Source: Microbulbifer agarilyticus
Lineage (GTDB): Bacteria > Pseudomonadota > Gammaproteobacteria > Pseudomonadales > Cellvibrionaceae
DNA: 64,000 bases
Direction: 5' to 3'
Assembly: GCF_019800665.1 (NCBI RefSeq)
Contig: NZ_JAHVKO010000002.1
Location: 124,001 to 188,000 of the forward strand
The notes under the pieces: model-generated
Told to the model about the DNA's origin: nothing
Seen by the model: the letters and a program-made list of their open reading frames with translations, nothing else
The model's database searches: none
In this document: positions 28,017-37,163 of the stretch, one piece after another
How positions within the stretch are numbered: the stretch's first letter is position 1
How the letters are laid out: each line of letters begins with the position of its first letter
Made by a program: the position numbers and the translations under genes

Positions 28017-29888
28017 ATGCGGGTTAAACCAAATATAAAACAACGATTCTGTATATCCGTTCTTGTACTTATATTTTTGTTAGTCGTTACCCGAACAGTC
28101 TCAGCCGACTACCTGAGCCTTACCGGCGCGGAAACTGCACCCAATATTGCCGAGTTTGCGTTTGAAGGCGAACATCTATTATTGACGCTGGAGATCTCCA
28201 TCGACGACGCACATCATTTTTGGCCTGCGCTGAAGGGGCATGAAAACCTTAATCGGTTGGTGGCTGAAGCCGATAAATACTCAAATATCAACGTTCGGGT
28301 GGAGACCGAGAATGGCGTGCACGACCCCGTCGACCTGCGTGTAAACGCGGCAACCAGATCCCCCAGATATTCTCCATTTGCAGGAAAAATTGATCCCCGC
28401 ACCGGAAGAAAATTGCCGTCGATGCCGGAGGACAAACAAGTACTCCAGGTATACAGCCGCTATCACCTGGGTGGCGCTGACAAAATTACGGTCGTCCCAC
28501 CTCTGGATCACACAGACTTTAGCACAGCTACCATCGGCTTTATCTCCAGCCACGGCGCCATGCCGGTGAGCAACTACGCCTACTTATCGCGCTCCGTGAC
28601 GTGGCAAATAAACCGGCAGGATCCATGGCAAACACAAATCATCACCCCCAGGATTCAGCGCCAGTTGCGTTTCCCCCTCCATTCCTACCTCTATATTCAA
28701 CCGCGAGAAATTCGCCACGAAATTATTTTTCGCCCTCGCGACATGGCCACTTGGTCCGGTAACAGCTTCGACGCCTGGTTAACACTCGATGATCCGCTCA
28801 AGTCACAGTTGCGCACCGAGGCACTGGCATTCTTGCAGAGTCGCAACCCTCTCGCCGTTGATCAGAAAATGATAGAACCGCAGGCGACCGAGGTCACTTT
28901 CCTGAAGCTCACCAGTACCGGATTCCTTCCCCTGGAAGACAATGAAAATATTCCACTGGGAGCCCTGCTGATGGGCTACCGTGCGCGCTTTCCGGTGGAC
29001 GGCTTGCCACAAAATGTGGAAGTAGACTGGGACCTGTTCAGCCCGTTCGAGGAGCGGGTACCCTCTCTGATACAGGATCCCGCCGGCCCCTTTCCAACCC
29101 AACTAACCCCTTCCATTCCAACCCTCGCGTGGCAGAACTTCCTGACATCCTATGACGAGCCCACGGTTAGTCCCGTCACTCTTGATAAACAACGGCTCAC
29201 GTTATCCGGCAAAGGGCTGGGTGCCCTAGTCGCATTCGCCGTACTCGGCGTTTGTATATTCCGCTTTCGCAACACCCGGGATCATGTGCTGGCTCTGGCC
29301 ACACCCGCACTTGGCATTATTCTCAGTGTTGCACTGGCGATGCAGAGCTCGCTCGCTATCCCCTTGCCTGCCCTGGCGTCACCCGATAGCGAGCAATTTT
29401 CTAAGATCATTTATTCACTACTGAATGAAATACCGGATGCCTACCTTGAACAGGAATCGACAGAGTTCGAACGCTCCTTGTCGCAACTGGTTTCTGAGCA
29501 AGCATTAAAGACAACCCGGGACGCGCTTGATCCCATTTTTCGCCCACTGACCATCACCGGAGATCGCGGTTACGTCTCCGAGATTTCCAACCTGCGGATA
29601 GAGGCGCTCGAACAGACTTCCTCCGGGACACGGCAAACATACCGCGCATTGTGTACCTGGCAAACGAGAAATGAGGGGCCGTTCTGGGGACACAGCGATC
29701 GCAAGCTGCTGGATATCCGCGCCATGCTGGATCTCGAGGAGCATGAACGAATATGGAAGATTGCCGCGTTCACCCCCATCACCATACGCGAATCGGTTGA
29801 GCCGCAAAAAACTTGGCGACAGGACACACAGCCTGCCAATGGTTCTACGCAAACAGGGAGCACTGCCAATGCCACACCACGCCAATAA
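28017..29888 (+). CDS. Unrecognised two-TM envelope protein paired with HupE/UreJ
   Basis: About 623 residues. The signal peptide ends VTRTVSA; a large extracytoplasmic part of about 370 residues includes SIDDAHHFWPALKGHEN (H66, H67, H75); two membrane helices lie near 400-418 and 424-448 (GALVAFAVLGVCIF and LATPALGIILSVALAM); a C-terminal soluble domain (about 455-600) with three Trp and an RTYRALCTWQTRNEGPFWGH segment ends in a Thr/Asn/Gln-rich tail. The start is uncertain: 27897 (TTG), 27951 and 28017 (ATG) are in frame; 28017 gives the cleanest signal peptide. It overlaps the next gene by 20 bases. I recognise no family. Confidence 0.6.
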   Translation: MRVKPNIKQRFCISVLVLIFLLVVTRTVSADYLSLTGAETAPNIAEFAFEGEHLLLTLEISIDDAHHFWPALKGHENLNRLVAEADKYSNINVRVETENGVHDPVDLRVNAATRSPRYSPFAGKIDPRTGRKLPSMPEDKQVLQVYSRYHLGGADKITVVPPLDHTDFSTATIGFISSHGAMPVSNYAYLSRSVTWQINRQDPWQTQIITPRIQRQLRFPLHSYLYIQPREIRHEIIFRPRDMATWSGNSFDAWLTLDDPLKSQLRTEALAFLQSRNPLAVDQKMIEPQATEVTFLKLTSTGFLPLEDNENIPLGALLMGYRARFPVDGLPQNVEVDWDLFSPFEERVPSLIQDPAGPFPTQLTPSIPTLAWQNFLTSYDEPTVSPVTLDKQRLTLSGKGLGALVAFAVLGVCIFRFRNTRDHVLALATPALGIILSVALAMQSSLAIPLPALASPDSEQFSKIIYSLLNEIPDAYLEQESTEFERSLSQLVSEQALKTTRDALDPIFRPLTITGDRGYVSEISNLRIEALEQTSSGTRQTYRALCTWQTRNEGPFWGHSDRKLLDIRAMLDLEEHERIWKIAAFTPITIRESVEPQKTWRQDTQPANGSTQTGSTANATPRQ

Positions 29889-31245
29889 ATCGGGCAGTAG
29901 CGCGGTAGCACAATTGCGCCAATGGATGTTGATGCTACTGGGTTTCGCGCTGATAACGTCGTCGACGCCCGCCAGTGCACATTTCCTGCTGAATTTAAAC
30001 GTGCGTATCTTTCATGTGGAGCATACCGCTGATGGCACCACCATCTATCTGCGCCTGCCACTGCCCTATTTACTTGCGGATAAAGTCGGCACAAACGAGG
30101 CTTCCAGAGTATTGCCCGCGCCAGCCCCCTATTCCCGCAATGCACTGGAAGAAGGCCGGCTGGTACATTTTGTGGACTTTGAGCAATTCTATGCCGACCC
30201 ACAGGGGCTGGGCGCTATTGCCGAGTCTGCGTTGCAGTTGGAGAGTGGCGATCAGAGACTAAATGGCCTGGTAACCGATGTACGACTCTATGCAGTGGGA
30301 AGTGAACCGGACTTTGCCACACTGCAAGAAGCTCAAGTTGCCTTTTCACTTGACGAGCAACAGCTCCGCGAGGGGTATGTGCAAACCATATCCCAGACAA
30401 GCAACCCACAACAGTATGTGGGCGATACGGTGATCGATATCCGCTTGCACTATCCGGGTATCGCGCGTGGGGAGGATTATCGCCTTGCCAGCTTCCTGAA
30501 CCCAAATCTTCCAGATCAAGAAAAAACAGCGAATCTGATACTGGATTACCGGGATGGCAAAACACAGGTTTTCCGTTCCAGTGGCTTACTGAATGAGCCC
30601 ATTCAAATCAGTCACTCCACTTCCAGTGCCATGGCGACCTTTATCCACGAAGGCGTGGTTCACATTCTGGCTGGTCTCGACCATGTCCTATTCGTTCTGT
30701 GCCTGATTATCGGTGCCGCCTCGCTGTCTGCGCTAATGTGGCGAGTGACGGGATTTACTGTGGGTCACAGTGTCACCTTGTCCGCGGGCTTCTTTGGCTT
30801 GGTTCCCTCTGGTGCCTGGTTTGTACCGCTGGTAGAAACCGGCATTGCGCTTTCCATTATTTATGCGGCATGGATGACGATATCCACACGGCGCAAACGC
30901 AACAGCAGCGCACCTGGCTCACTGCGGCGCAGCGAGCGCTGGATTATCGTCGGCACTTGTGGGCTGGGCCTGCTCCATGGCCTGGGTTTTTCCTTCGTGT
31001 TACACGAGATTCTAAAAGTAGACGCGCCAAACATCTGGCAAAGCCTGCTGGCGTTTAACATCGGCGTGGAGTTAGGGCAGGCCCTGATTATTCTGGCGAT
31101 TTGGCCGTTGTTGTTACTGATCAGGAATCGGCGGGAAAGCCTGGAGCACTCCCTCTGTACCGGCATCGCATTCAGCTGCAGTGCCATTGCACTGTTCTGG
31201 ACACTGGACCGCAGCTACCAGTTTGTTACTGCGCTGACGACATAA
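29869..31245 (+). CDS. HupE/UreJ family membrane protein
   Basis: 458 residues. A signal peptide (about 1-37, ending ASA) exposes a predicted mature N-terminal histidine (HFLLNLNVRIFHVEH); an extracytoplasmic domain of about 210 residues is followed by a C-terminal block of about six helices with HupE/UreJ landmarks FIHEGVVHILAGLDHVLF, TVGHSVTLSAGF, LLHGLGFSFVL and FNIGVELGQ. Relatives are proposed Ni/Co permeases or urease/hydrogenase accessories, but this long form (HupE_UreJ_2) is uncharacterised. The ATG at 29869 has GGGAG eight bases upstream. It overlaps the preceding gene, suggesting coupled translation. No urease or hydrogenase gene is in the window. Confidence 0.8.
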   Translation: MPHHANKSGSSAVAQLRQWMLMLLGFALITSSTPASAHFLLNLNVRIFHVEHTADGTTIYLRLPLPYLLADKVGTNEASRVLPAPAPYSRNALEEGRLVHFVDFEQFYADPQGLGAIAESALQLESGDQRLNGLVTDVRLYAVGSEPDFATLQEAQVAFSLDEQQLREGYVQTISQTSNPQQYVGDTVIDIRLHYPGIARGEDYRLASFLNPNLPDQEKTANLILDYRDGKTQVFRSSGLLNEPIQISHSTSSAMATFIHEGVVHILAGLDHVLFVLCLIIGAASLSALMWRVTGFTVGHSVTLSAGFFGLVPSGAWFVPLVETGIALSIIYAAWMTISTRRKRNSSAPGSLRRSERWIIVGTCGLGLLHGLGFSFVLHEILKVDAPNIWQSLLAFNIGVELGQALIILAIWPLLLLIRNRRESLEHSLCTGIAFSCSAIALFWTLDRSYQFVTALTT

Positions 31246-31270
31246 CAGGGAAAAAGAGAGAGGCCCGCTA

Positions 31271-32134
31271 CTACCATCGCCAGCTGTAGGCCAAATAGGG
31301 ACCGTGCTGGTCAATATCGTAGGCAAAGCGGCCATCTGCACGAGACGTTGCGTAATCGATGCCATAGAACAGATAGCCAAATCGCAGCGCGTGACGGTCG
31401 TTGAACGCGCGCTCCGCGCCCACGAGAACCCCCCACTGCAGGTCATCACCGCCAGCACCAAAACCACCGACATCGGCGCGCAGCGCCAGTGTCAGGCAGC
31501 TGGATACCTCTATACCAGTACGAAAGCCCACCACTGGCTCCCACCAGGTTTCCGTACCGCCCAGAGATTGCTGGATCCCCGGCCCCGGGAAAATATCGAT
31601 TCCCAGGTTTGTATCGATTTCCTGCTTCAGGTAATTCCACCGCGCGCCCGCCGACAAATCCAACGCCCATGGATACTTCGCCCCTACCGATGATTCGAAA
31701 GCGCGGTACATGCCCTGTAGGGACAACCAACCCTGGCGCACATCGACGTCGACATTCAACGTGGCAGTTAAGTCCAGCTCCGGGTTCACTGCGGGTTTGA
31801 GCGTCGCCCCCTGATCCATACTCAAGGACACGTAATACAGGTCCGCGAGAATGCCGAACCGATCGCGCCGCGCCTCAAAACGCGTGGCAAACGCGATATC
31901 CAGGATATCCAGCACATCTGAAAGGTCCAGATCCAGATCCGCCTCGGTACCGGCCACCGTTGAGGTTCCCTCGGTTGCAACCGGCAAAAAAAGATAAGGG
32001 GTCAGCGAGTACTCCCACTCTTTTTCCGCGCCCTGCGCCAACGACGTAATCGGTATAAGATAAATGGCGGCCAAAAATACAAACGAAACTACCGGCCCAT
32101 ATCTAAGCGGTCGAATTTCCATTGCCGAGTCCAT
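31271..32134 (-). CDS. Outer-membrane beta-barrel-like protein
   Basis: 287 residues with a signal peptide ending SLAQG, then alternating beta-strand segments (WEYSLTPYLFLPVATEG, ATRFEARRDRFGILADLYYVSL, RQGWLSLQGMYRAF, HALRFGYLFYGIDYA) and a C-terminal aromatic strand ending YSWRW, the usual BAM-recognised signature. No family is certain. The ATG at 32134 has AGGGA upstream; a GTG eight codons earlier is less likely. It follows the metallo-hydrolase gene on the same strand by 50 bases and converges with the HupE/UreJ gene. Confidence 0.7.
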   Translation of the reverse strand: MDSAMEIRPLRYGPVVSFVFLAAIYLIPITSLAQGAEKEWEYSLTPYLFLPVATEGTSTVAGTEADLDLDLSDVLDILDIAFATRFEARRDRFGILADLYYVSLSMDQGATLKPAVNPELDLTATLNVDVDVRQGWLSLQGMYRAFESSVGAKYPWALDLSAGARWNYLKQEIDTNLGIDIFPGPGIQQSLGGTETWWEPVVGFRTGIEVSSCLTLALRADVGGFGAGGDDLQWGVLVGAERAFNDRHALRFGYLFYGIDYATSRADGRFAYDIDQHGPYLAYSWRW

Positions 32135-32184
32135 GAAAATATTTCCCTGTTGATGCACGCTTGTAACGGGCGCCCATTAAATCA

Positions 32185-33447
32185 TTACTTGGGCATCGGC
32201 GGCGGTGTGTAGCCCTGCCATTTACCCGCCTCTACCTTTTCAGAAGGACTTTTTTCCTCGGTACGCGGCGCATTTTTGTAGGCTTCACTGACCGCCGGCG
32301 GCAGCACATATTCATCCACCGTGGCCATGCGCACGGTGATGTCATCCTTGGTGACGTTGATAACCATCAAGTCGCGCGCCAGGGCCAGTGGTCCGCTGTA
32401 GGTGGCACGCACTCCATCCATAATGGCCGCATTGTTCTCTGGTGACTGAACCGAGTGATACCCCACCGCAAGACGGGGTTTAATGGCAGACATGACTTTG
32501 CCAAACGCATCCGGTGATGTATGGATTCTCGTGGCAACGTAGGTAGCCTGCTTTAGATCCCAACCAAAATACTTGGCCAGCTCATCCGGTGGCAGGAAAC
32601 ACTCATGGGATGCGACATCGGCGTCTTTGGCATACTTGATGTACCAGTTGTTGGGATAAGTATCGCCGCCAAAAACATACTTCAACCCATTCCACTCAAG
32701 GCTGTAGCTTACCGAGCCATCGAGACTGTGTATCGCAGGCCAGGAACGCACCGTCACACCGTTTTTTTCATAGACAACGGCATTTTCCTGCATGTAATCA
32801 AACTCATGCACCACGATCTTTGCGCCCTTGTCGGGAAGTGCGCCTGTGCGTGTCGCCAAATCCCATGCATAACCTTTTTGCATGGCGTCTACAAACGCTT
32901 TTGAACCAAGCTCTGGCGTAGATCCGCTGGGGCCATAGAAATGAATGGGCGTATAGCGCCCCGACAGCCAACCGCCAATGTGCAAGCCCATGAAGTCACC
33001 GACATGGTCAATATGCAAATGACTGGCAAATACCTTGTCTAGCCGGGAAAAATCTGGTCGCAACGAAAACAGGTTGGCCATGGACCCCGAGCCAATATCA
33101 AACAGGAAGCTGTCCCCATTTCCCAGCTCCACGAGATAAGAGATGGAAACTGCGGCACGTGTTTGGTTGGGCATACCGGTACCCAGCGCGGTAATACGCA
33201 TTTCATCCGCATTTAATAACTCGGTGTTGGGGAAGTAGCTCGCGGGATATGTATTGCCACGAACAGGTGAAGCGATGCGCCCCGGTGGCGTCGCTGGTGG
33301 ACCTTCACTCCTCTGTTGCAGCCGCGCCTCTTGCGCGTGCGCACTGCTAACAAGCTCGGCGGTAATAGTCGCCCAAAATGCGATGACTGATAAAGACAGC
33401 AGGCATACCACGCAAACCTGCCGCCAAGGTAATCGCTCGTCGGCCAT
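32185..33447 (-). CDS. Exported metallo-beta-lactamase-fold hydrolase
   Basis: 420 residues with a signal peptide ending SSAHA. The MBL fold has SHLHIDHVGD (HxHxDH), GGDTYPNN for the bridging Asp and a later His in AVGYHSVQSPENN. The beginning ITALGTGMPNQTRAAVSISYLV resembles the RNase Z/arylsulfatase side of the superfamily. Proteins of this type are often named after GntH of guanitoxin biosynthesis; no other guanitoxin gene is nearby, so that name should not be taken as function. It may be co-transcribed with the following outer-membrane protein gene. Confidence 0.8.
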   Translation of the reverse strand: MADERLPWRQVCVVCLLSLSVIAFWATITAELVSSAHAQEARLQQRSEGPPATPPGRIASPVRGNTYPASYFPNTELLNADEMRITALGTGMPNQTRAAVSISYLVELGNGDSFLFDIGSGSMANLFSLRPDFSRLDKVFASHLHIDHVGDFMGLHIGGWLSGRYTPIHFYGPSGSTPELGSKAFVDAMQKGYAWDLATRTGALPDKGAKIVVHEFDYMQENAVVYEKNGVTVRSWPAIHSLDGSVSYSLEWNGLKYVFGGDTYPNNWYIKYAKDADVASHECFLPPDELAKYFGWDLKQATYVATRIHTSPDAFGKVMSAIKPRLAVGYHSVQSPENNAAIMDGVRATYSGPLALARDLMVINVTKDDITVRMATVDEYVLPPAVSEAYKNAPRTEEKSPSEKVEAGKWQGYTPPPMPK

Positions 33448-33762
33448 AAGACCCTCAACACATTCGCCCGTTGGTCAACGTATCGCGCGCCATTCCCGGA
33501 AACAGCCATACGAAAGTCGCCCTGGGAGCCCAAAGATTATCGGGCACACTTTGCCCGACTATACCCCTAGGTCTAGTTGTGAAGATTTAGTTACGCAACC
33601 GCTGGCAAAGAAGAAGAGACAGAAATGAAATGCCGAGGGAAGATAAACACGGCGACAAAAGAGAGAAAGAAAGGAAACGAAAGAAAAGAAGAAAATGAAA
33701 GTTCCAGCTAATGGCACCGCCAGCAAATATTGCCGGCGGTACCAAACCATCACTGGAGGCGA
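33448..33762. other. Intergenic region with a long polypurine tract
   Basis: 315 bases between the metallo-hydrolase start and the lysS stop. From about 33606 to 33708 the + strand is strongly purine-biased (runs such as gagagaaagaaagg and aaagaaaagaagaaaatg). The lysS terminator occupies 33713-33743. No gene is supported; the hydrolase promoter probably lies near 33450-33560. Confidence 0.6.
33713..33743 (-). terminator. Intrinsic terminator after lysS
   Basis: A 12-bp stem with two G-U pairs (minus strand GGTACCGCCGGC / GCTGGCGGTGCC, loop AATATTT) lies 20 bases past the lysS stop, followed by a pyrimidine-rich, T-rich stretch. Confidence 0.6.
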
Positions 33763-35250
33763 TCAGGCGCCTTCAGGACGCATATGCGGGAACAGCAATA
33801 CGTCACGAATGGACGGTGAATCGGTCAACAACATCACCAGTCGGTCGATACCGATGCCCTCACCAGCAGTCGGCGGTAGGCCGTACTCCAACGCGCGGAT
33901 GTAGTCGGCATCGAAATGCATGGCTTCGTCATCACCAGCTTCCTTCTCGGCCACCTGTGCCTTGAAACGCTCCGCCTGATCTTCCGCGTCGTTCAGCTCG
34001 GAGAAGCCATTGGCGATCTCGCGGCCACCGACGAAAAACTCGAAGCGATCGGTAACGAAGAGGTTCTCGTCATTGCGACGTGCCAACGGGGAAACTTCCG
34101 TCGGGTACTCGGTGATAAAGGTCGGCTGGTCGAGGCGATGCTCAACGGTTTTCTCGAAGATCTCGATCTGAATCTTGCCGAGGCCCCAGATGTCCTTCAG
34201 CGGAATCTCCAGACCTTCTGCAACCTTTTTCGCGCTGTCGATATTGTCGATATCGGACGCTTTCAGCTCCGGGTTGTACTTCAGGATGGAGTCGAACACG
34301 CTGATGCGGTCGAACGGCTTGGCGAAATCGTAGCTGCTGCCCTGGTAGTTCACGGTGGTGCTGCCAAGTACGTCGGTGCAGATGCCGCGAATCATGGCCT
34401 CAGTCAAATCCATCAGGTCGTTGTAGTCCGCATACGCCTGGTAGAACTCGAGCATGGTGAACTCGGGGTTGTGGCGCGTGGACAGGCCTTCGTTACGGAA
34501 GTTACGGTTGATCTCGTAAACCCGCTCGAAGCCACCGACTACCAAGCGCTTGAGGTACAGTTCCGGCGCAATACGCAGGTACATGTCGATATCCAGCGCG
34601 TTGTGGTGGGTGACAAACGGACGCGCGGTAGCACCGCCGGGAATCACTTGCAGCATCGGCGTTTCGACTTCCATAAACTGGTTGTTGTTCAGGAAGCTGC
34701 GAATGTAGCTGATGACCTCGGAGCGAATGCGGAAAACGTCGCGGGATTCCGGGGTGGCAATCAGGTCGACATAGCGCTGGCGGTAGCGCATTTCCTGGTC
34801 GGCGATACCATGGAATTTTTCCGGCAGCGGGCGCAGTGCTTTGGTCAGCAGGCTGTAGTCTTCGCAGTTTACGTAGAGGTCGCCCTTGCCGGATTTGTGC
34901 AGGGTGCCTTTTACGCCGACGATGTCGCCGATATCCCAGGTGCCCCAGCGTTCTTTGATATCTTTCTGTGCGGTTTTGTCGGCGTACAGCTGGATGCGAT
35001 CGGAGACGTCCTGAATAACCATGAAAGGACCGCGCTTGGCGAGGATACGACCCGCGACGCAGGCGGTATTGCCTTCGGCTTCCAGCTCTTCCTTGGTTTT
35101 CTCACCAAACTCTTTTTGCAGGTCGGCGGCGAGGTCTTCGCGGCGAAAGCTGTTCGGGAAGGCATTGCCCTTCTCACGCATGGCACTCAGTTTGGCGCGG
35201 CGCTCGGCGATCAGTTTATTTTCGTCTTGCTGAGTTGGTGTGTTGCTCAT
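33763..35250 (-). CDS. lysS: Lysyl-tRNA synthetase (class II)
   Basis: Charges tRNA-Lys; 495 residues. An N-terminal OB-fold anticodon-binding domain ([25 protein letters not shown] in part) is followed by class II motifs: motif 2 [20 protein letters not shown] and motif 3 near [18 protein letters not shown]. It is downstream of prfB, the usual prfB-lysS order, but 234 bases separate the two and hold a nested palindromic repeat. Confidence 0.98.
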   Translation of the reverse strand: MSNTPTQQDENKLIAERRAKLSAMREKGNAFPNSFRREDLAADLQKEFGEKTKEELEAEGNTACVAGRILAKRGPFMVIQDVSDRIQLYADKTAQKDIKERWGTWDIGDIVGVKGTLHKSGKGDLYVNCEDYSLLTKALRPLPEKFHGIADQEMRYRQRYVDLIATPESRDVFRIRSEVISYIRSFLNNNQFMEVETPMLQVIPGGATARPFVTHHNALDIDMYLRIAPELYLKRLVVGGFERVYEINRNFRNEGLSTRHNPEFTMLEFYQAYADYNDLMDLTEAMIRGICTDVLGSTTVNYQGSSYDFAKPFDRISVFDSILKYNPELKASDIDNIDSAKKVAEGLEIPLKDIWGLGKIQIEIFEKTVEHRLDQPTFITEYPTEVSPLARRNDENLFVTDRFEFFVGGREIANGFSELNDAEDQAERFKAQVAEKEAGDDEAMHFDADYIRALEYGLPPTAGEGIGIDRLVMLLTDSPSIRDVLLFPHMRPEGA

Positions 35251-35330
35251 GGTCTATCACATGTCTTTTGGGTGTGTTGCGGACTTCGTAGCTCTCAAAA
35301 GTTCTAATCAAAGTCCGTGGCGGCAAAGCA

Positions 35331-35424
35331 CTGGAGATTCGGTTTCGAAACCGCTGTGGATACGTCCCTGTACGCTGCGTCGGCAACATCCCTGTTGCCG
35401 ACGCTTTCGAAACCGAATCCCCAG
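35331..35424. repeat. Nested palindromic intergenic repeat between lysS and prfB
   Basis: The outer arms gattcggtttcgaaa (35336-35350... counted from 35336) and tttcgaaaccgaatc (35405-35419) are perfect 15-base complements, extended by ctgg/ccag after one mismatch. Inside is an 11-bp stem gcgtcggcaac / gttgccgacgc (35377-35387, 35394-35404) with loop atccct. The minus strand carries two ACAGGGA(T/C)G motifs, a pattern of intergenic repeats in some marine gammaproteobacteria. It probably folds as a cruciform or a multi-stem RNA. Confidence 0.7.
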
Positions 35425-35484
35425 CACTCCGCCTTCGATTTGAAGTATTTAACTTCGAAAGCAAAAAGTGCTTTGGGCTTAGGT

Positions 35485-36580
35485 TTACAGCCCGGCTTTT
35501 AAGCTCGCTTCAATAAACTGGTCCAGGTCGCCGTCCAGCACTGCCTGGCAGTTACTGGTCTGAACACTGGTGCGCAAATCCTTGATGCGCTGGTCGTCCA
35601 GAACGTAGGAGCGGATCTGGCTGCCCCAGCCGATGTCGGATTTGCTCTCTTCCATCGCCTGTTTTTCGGCGTTGCGCTTCTGCATCTCCTGCTCGTAGAG
35701 CTTGGCGCGCAGCATCTTCCACGCTTTATCGCGGTTCTGGTGCTGGGAACGCTCACTCTGACAGGCCACGACAATGCCGGACTCGATATGGGTCAAACGC
35801 ACGGCGGAGTCGGTTTTGTTCACGTGCTGACCACCGGCACCAGAAGCGCGGTAGGTGTCTTCGCGCACCTGGGACTTGTCCACTTCGATCTCGATGTTGT
35901 CGTCGATCTCCGGAGAGACGAAAACAGAGGTAAACGAGGTGTGACGGCGGTTGCCGGAATCGAACGGAGACTTACGCACCAGACGGTGTACACCGGTTTC
36001 GGTGCGCAGCCAGCCGAACGCGTATTCGCCCTGGAAGTGGATGGTGGCACTCTTGATGCCCGCAACTTCGCCAGCGGAGGCTTCTTCCAGGGTGGTTTTG
36101 AAGCCGTGAGCTTCGCCCCAGCGCAGATACATGCGCAGCAGCATCTCGGCCCAGTCCTGAGCTTCGGTACCACCGGAGCCGGCCTGGATATCCAGATAGG
36201 CGTTGTTGGGGTCGGTCTCGCCGGAGAACATGCGACGGAACTCGAGGGTTTCCAACTGCTGCTGGAGGTTGCCAAGTTCGCTGGAGACTTCCTCGACGGA
36301 GTCTTCGTCGTCTTCTTCCACGGCCATTTCGAGGAGTTCGCGGCAGTCACTGATGCCGCTATCGAGGTCGTCGATGGTTTTCACCACGGCTTCCAGGGAG
36401 GAGCGTTCACGCCCCAGTTCCTGGGCGCGGTCGGGTTCGTCCCAGACACTAGGCTCGGCCAGTTCCAGTTCGACCTCGGTCAGGCGTTCTTTCTTGCCAG
36501 CGTAGTCAAAGATACCCCCTAAGAACGTCGGTGCGCTCTTCGAGGTCTTTCATCTGGTTTAGAAGCGGATTGATTTCCAT
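35485..36580 (-). CDS. prfB: Peptide chain release factor 2 with programmed +1 frameshift
   Basis: RF2 recognises UGA and UAA. The zero frame starts with ATG at 36580 ([20 protein letters not shown]) and stops at UGA (36508-36506) after 24 residues. The site is the classical one: an internal Shine-Dalgarno AGGGGG, then TAT CTT TGA C, so ribosomes slip +1 on CTT and continue to 35485, giving 364 residues in total. Landmarks in the second frame are [13 protein letters not shown], the SPF stop-recognition tripeptide ([11 protein letters not shown]) and the GGQ loop ([11 protein letters not shown]). The frameshift lets RF2 level control its own synthesis. Treat it as an intact gene, not a pseudogene. 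Confidence 0.97.
36506..36520 (-). promoter_or_regulatory. prfB programmed frameshift site
   Basis: Minus-strand AGGGGGTATCTTTGA: an SD-like hexamer three bases before the CTT slip codon and the in-frame UGA. It is identical in layout to the E. coli prfB autoregulatory signal. Confidence 0.93.
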
Positions 36581-36676
36581 AGATGCGTCGGCTTCTGTCG
36601 GTTAAATTCGGGCGCGCATTCTACCTCAGGACGGCCGCAGACATAAGGGGCAGCAGAGCGCCAGCCCCGGAAACAC

Positions 36677-37066
36677 TCACTTTCCGCCGGCAAGTTGGTC
36701 GAGAATACGGCAATTGGGGGAGTCATCGCCGGGGCAGGAGTCCGCCAGTTCGGCGAGGGTCTCGCGCATGACGCGCAAGCTTTGCAGCTGCCGCTCCACT
36801 TGGGCGAGCTTTTCCGCAACCAGCGCCTTGGCATCGTGGCTGCGACGAGAGGGGTTGCGGTACAGGCTCAGCAGCTCACGCACCTCTTCGATGGCAAACC
36901 CACAGGCGCGAGCGCGCTGAATAAACTGCAATGTGGCCACGTCGGCAGCGGCATAGTCTCGATAGCCATTCTCACCACGGACCGGGACAAGCAGCCCGAT
37001 AGATTCGTAGTAACGCAGTGCCTTTGGCGTTAGTCCCGCTTGCCGGGCAGCCTGTGAAATATTCAT
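36677..37066 (-). CDS. cueR: Copper-responsive MerR-family regulator CueR
   Basis: 129-residue MerR protein. The N-terminal winged helix-turn-helix (MNISQAARQAGLTPKALRYY) is followed by a dimerisation helix and the metal loop with C111 and C119 (CPGDDSPNC), which match CueR C112/C120; S76 matches the CueR serine that marks the monovalent Cu/Ag class. It should activate copper efflux genes, but no copA or cueO is in this window, so its targets lie elsewhere. A strong GGAGGGGAG ribosome site precedes it. Confidence 0.88.
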   Translation of the reverse strand: MNISQAARQAGLTPKALRYYESIGLLVPVRGENGYRDYAAADVATLQFIQRARACGFAIEEVRELLSLYRNPSRRSHDAKALVAEKLAQVERQLQSLRVMRETLAELADSCPGDDSPNCRILDQLAGGK

Positions 37067-37163
37067 CTCCCCTCCCTCTTATTCGCAATAGGCCACCACC
37101 TTGCGCCCTCCCCTTAGGGAAAGGTCAAGACGCGAACTACCCGGGGAGATGCGGACCTCCACA

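Noticed and set aside
33916..35307. 463-codon + strand frame antisense to lysS
   Set aside because: Codon structure of the minus strand and the perfect LysRS motifs show the real gene is lysS; long antisense frames are common in GC-rich genes.
36387..36580. prfB as a pseudogene with an in-frame stop
   Set aside because: The UGA is part of the conserved programmed frameshift signal.
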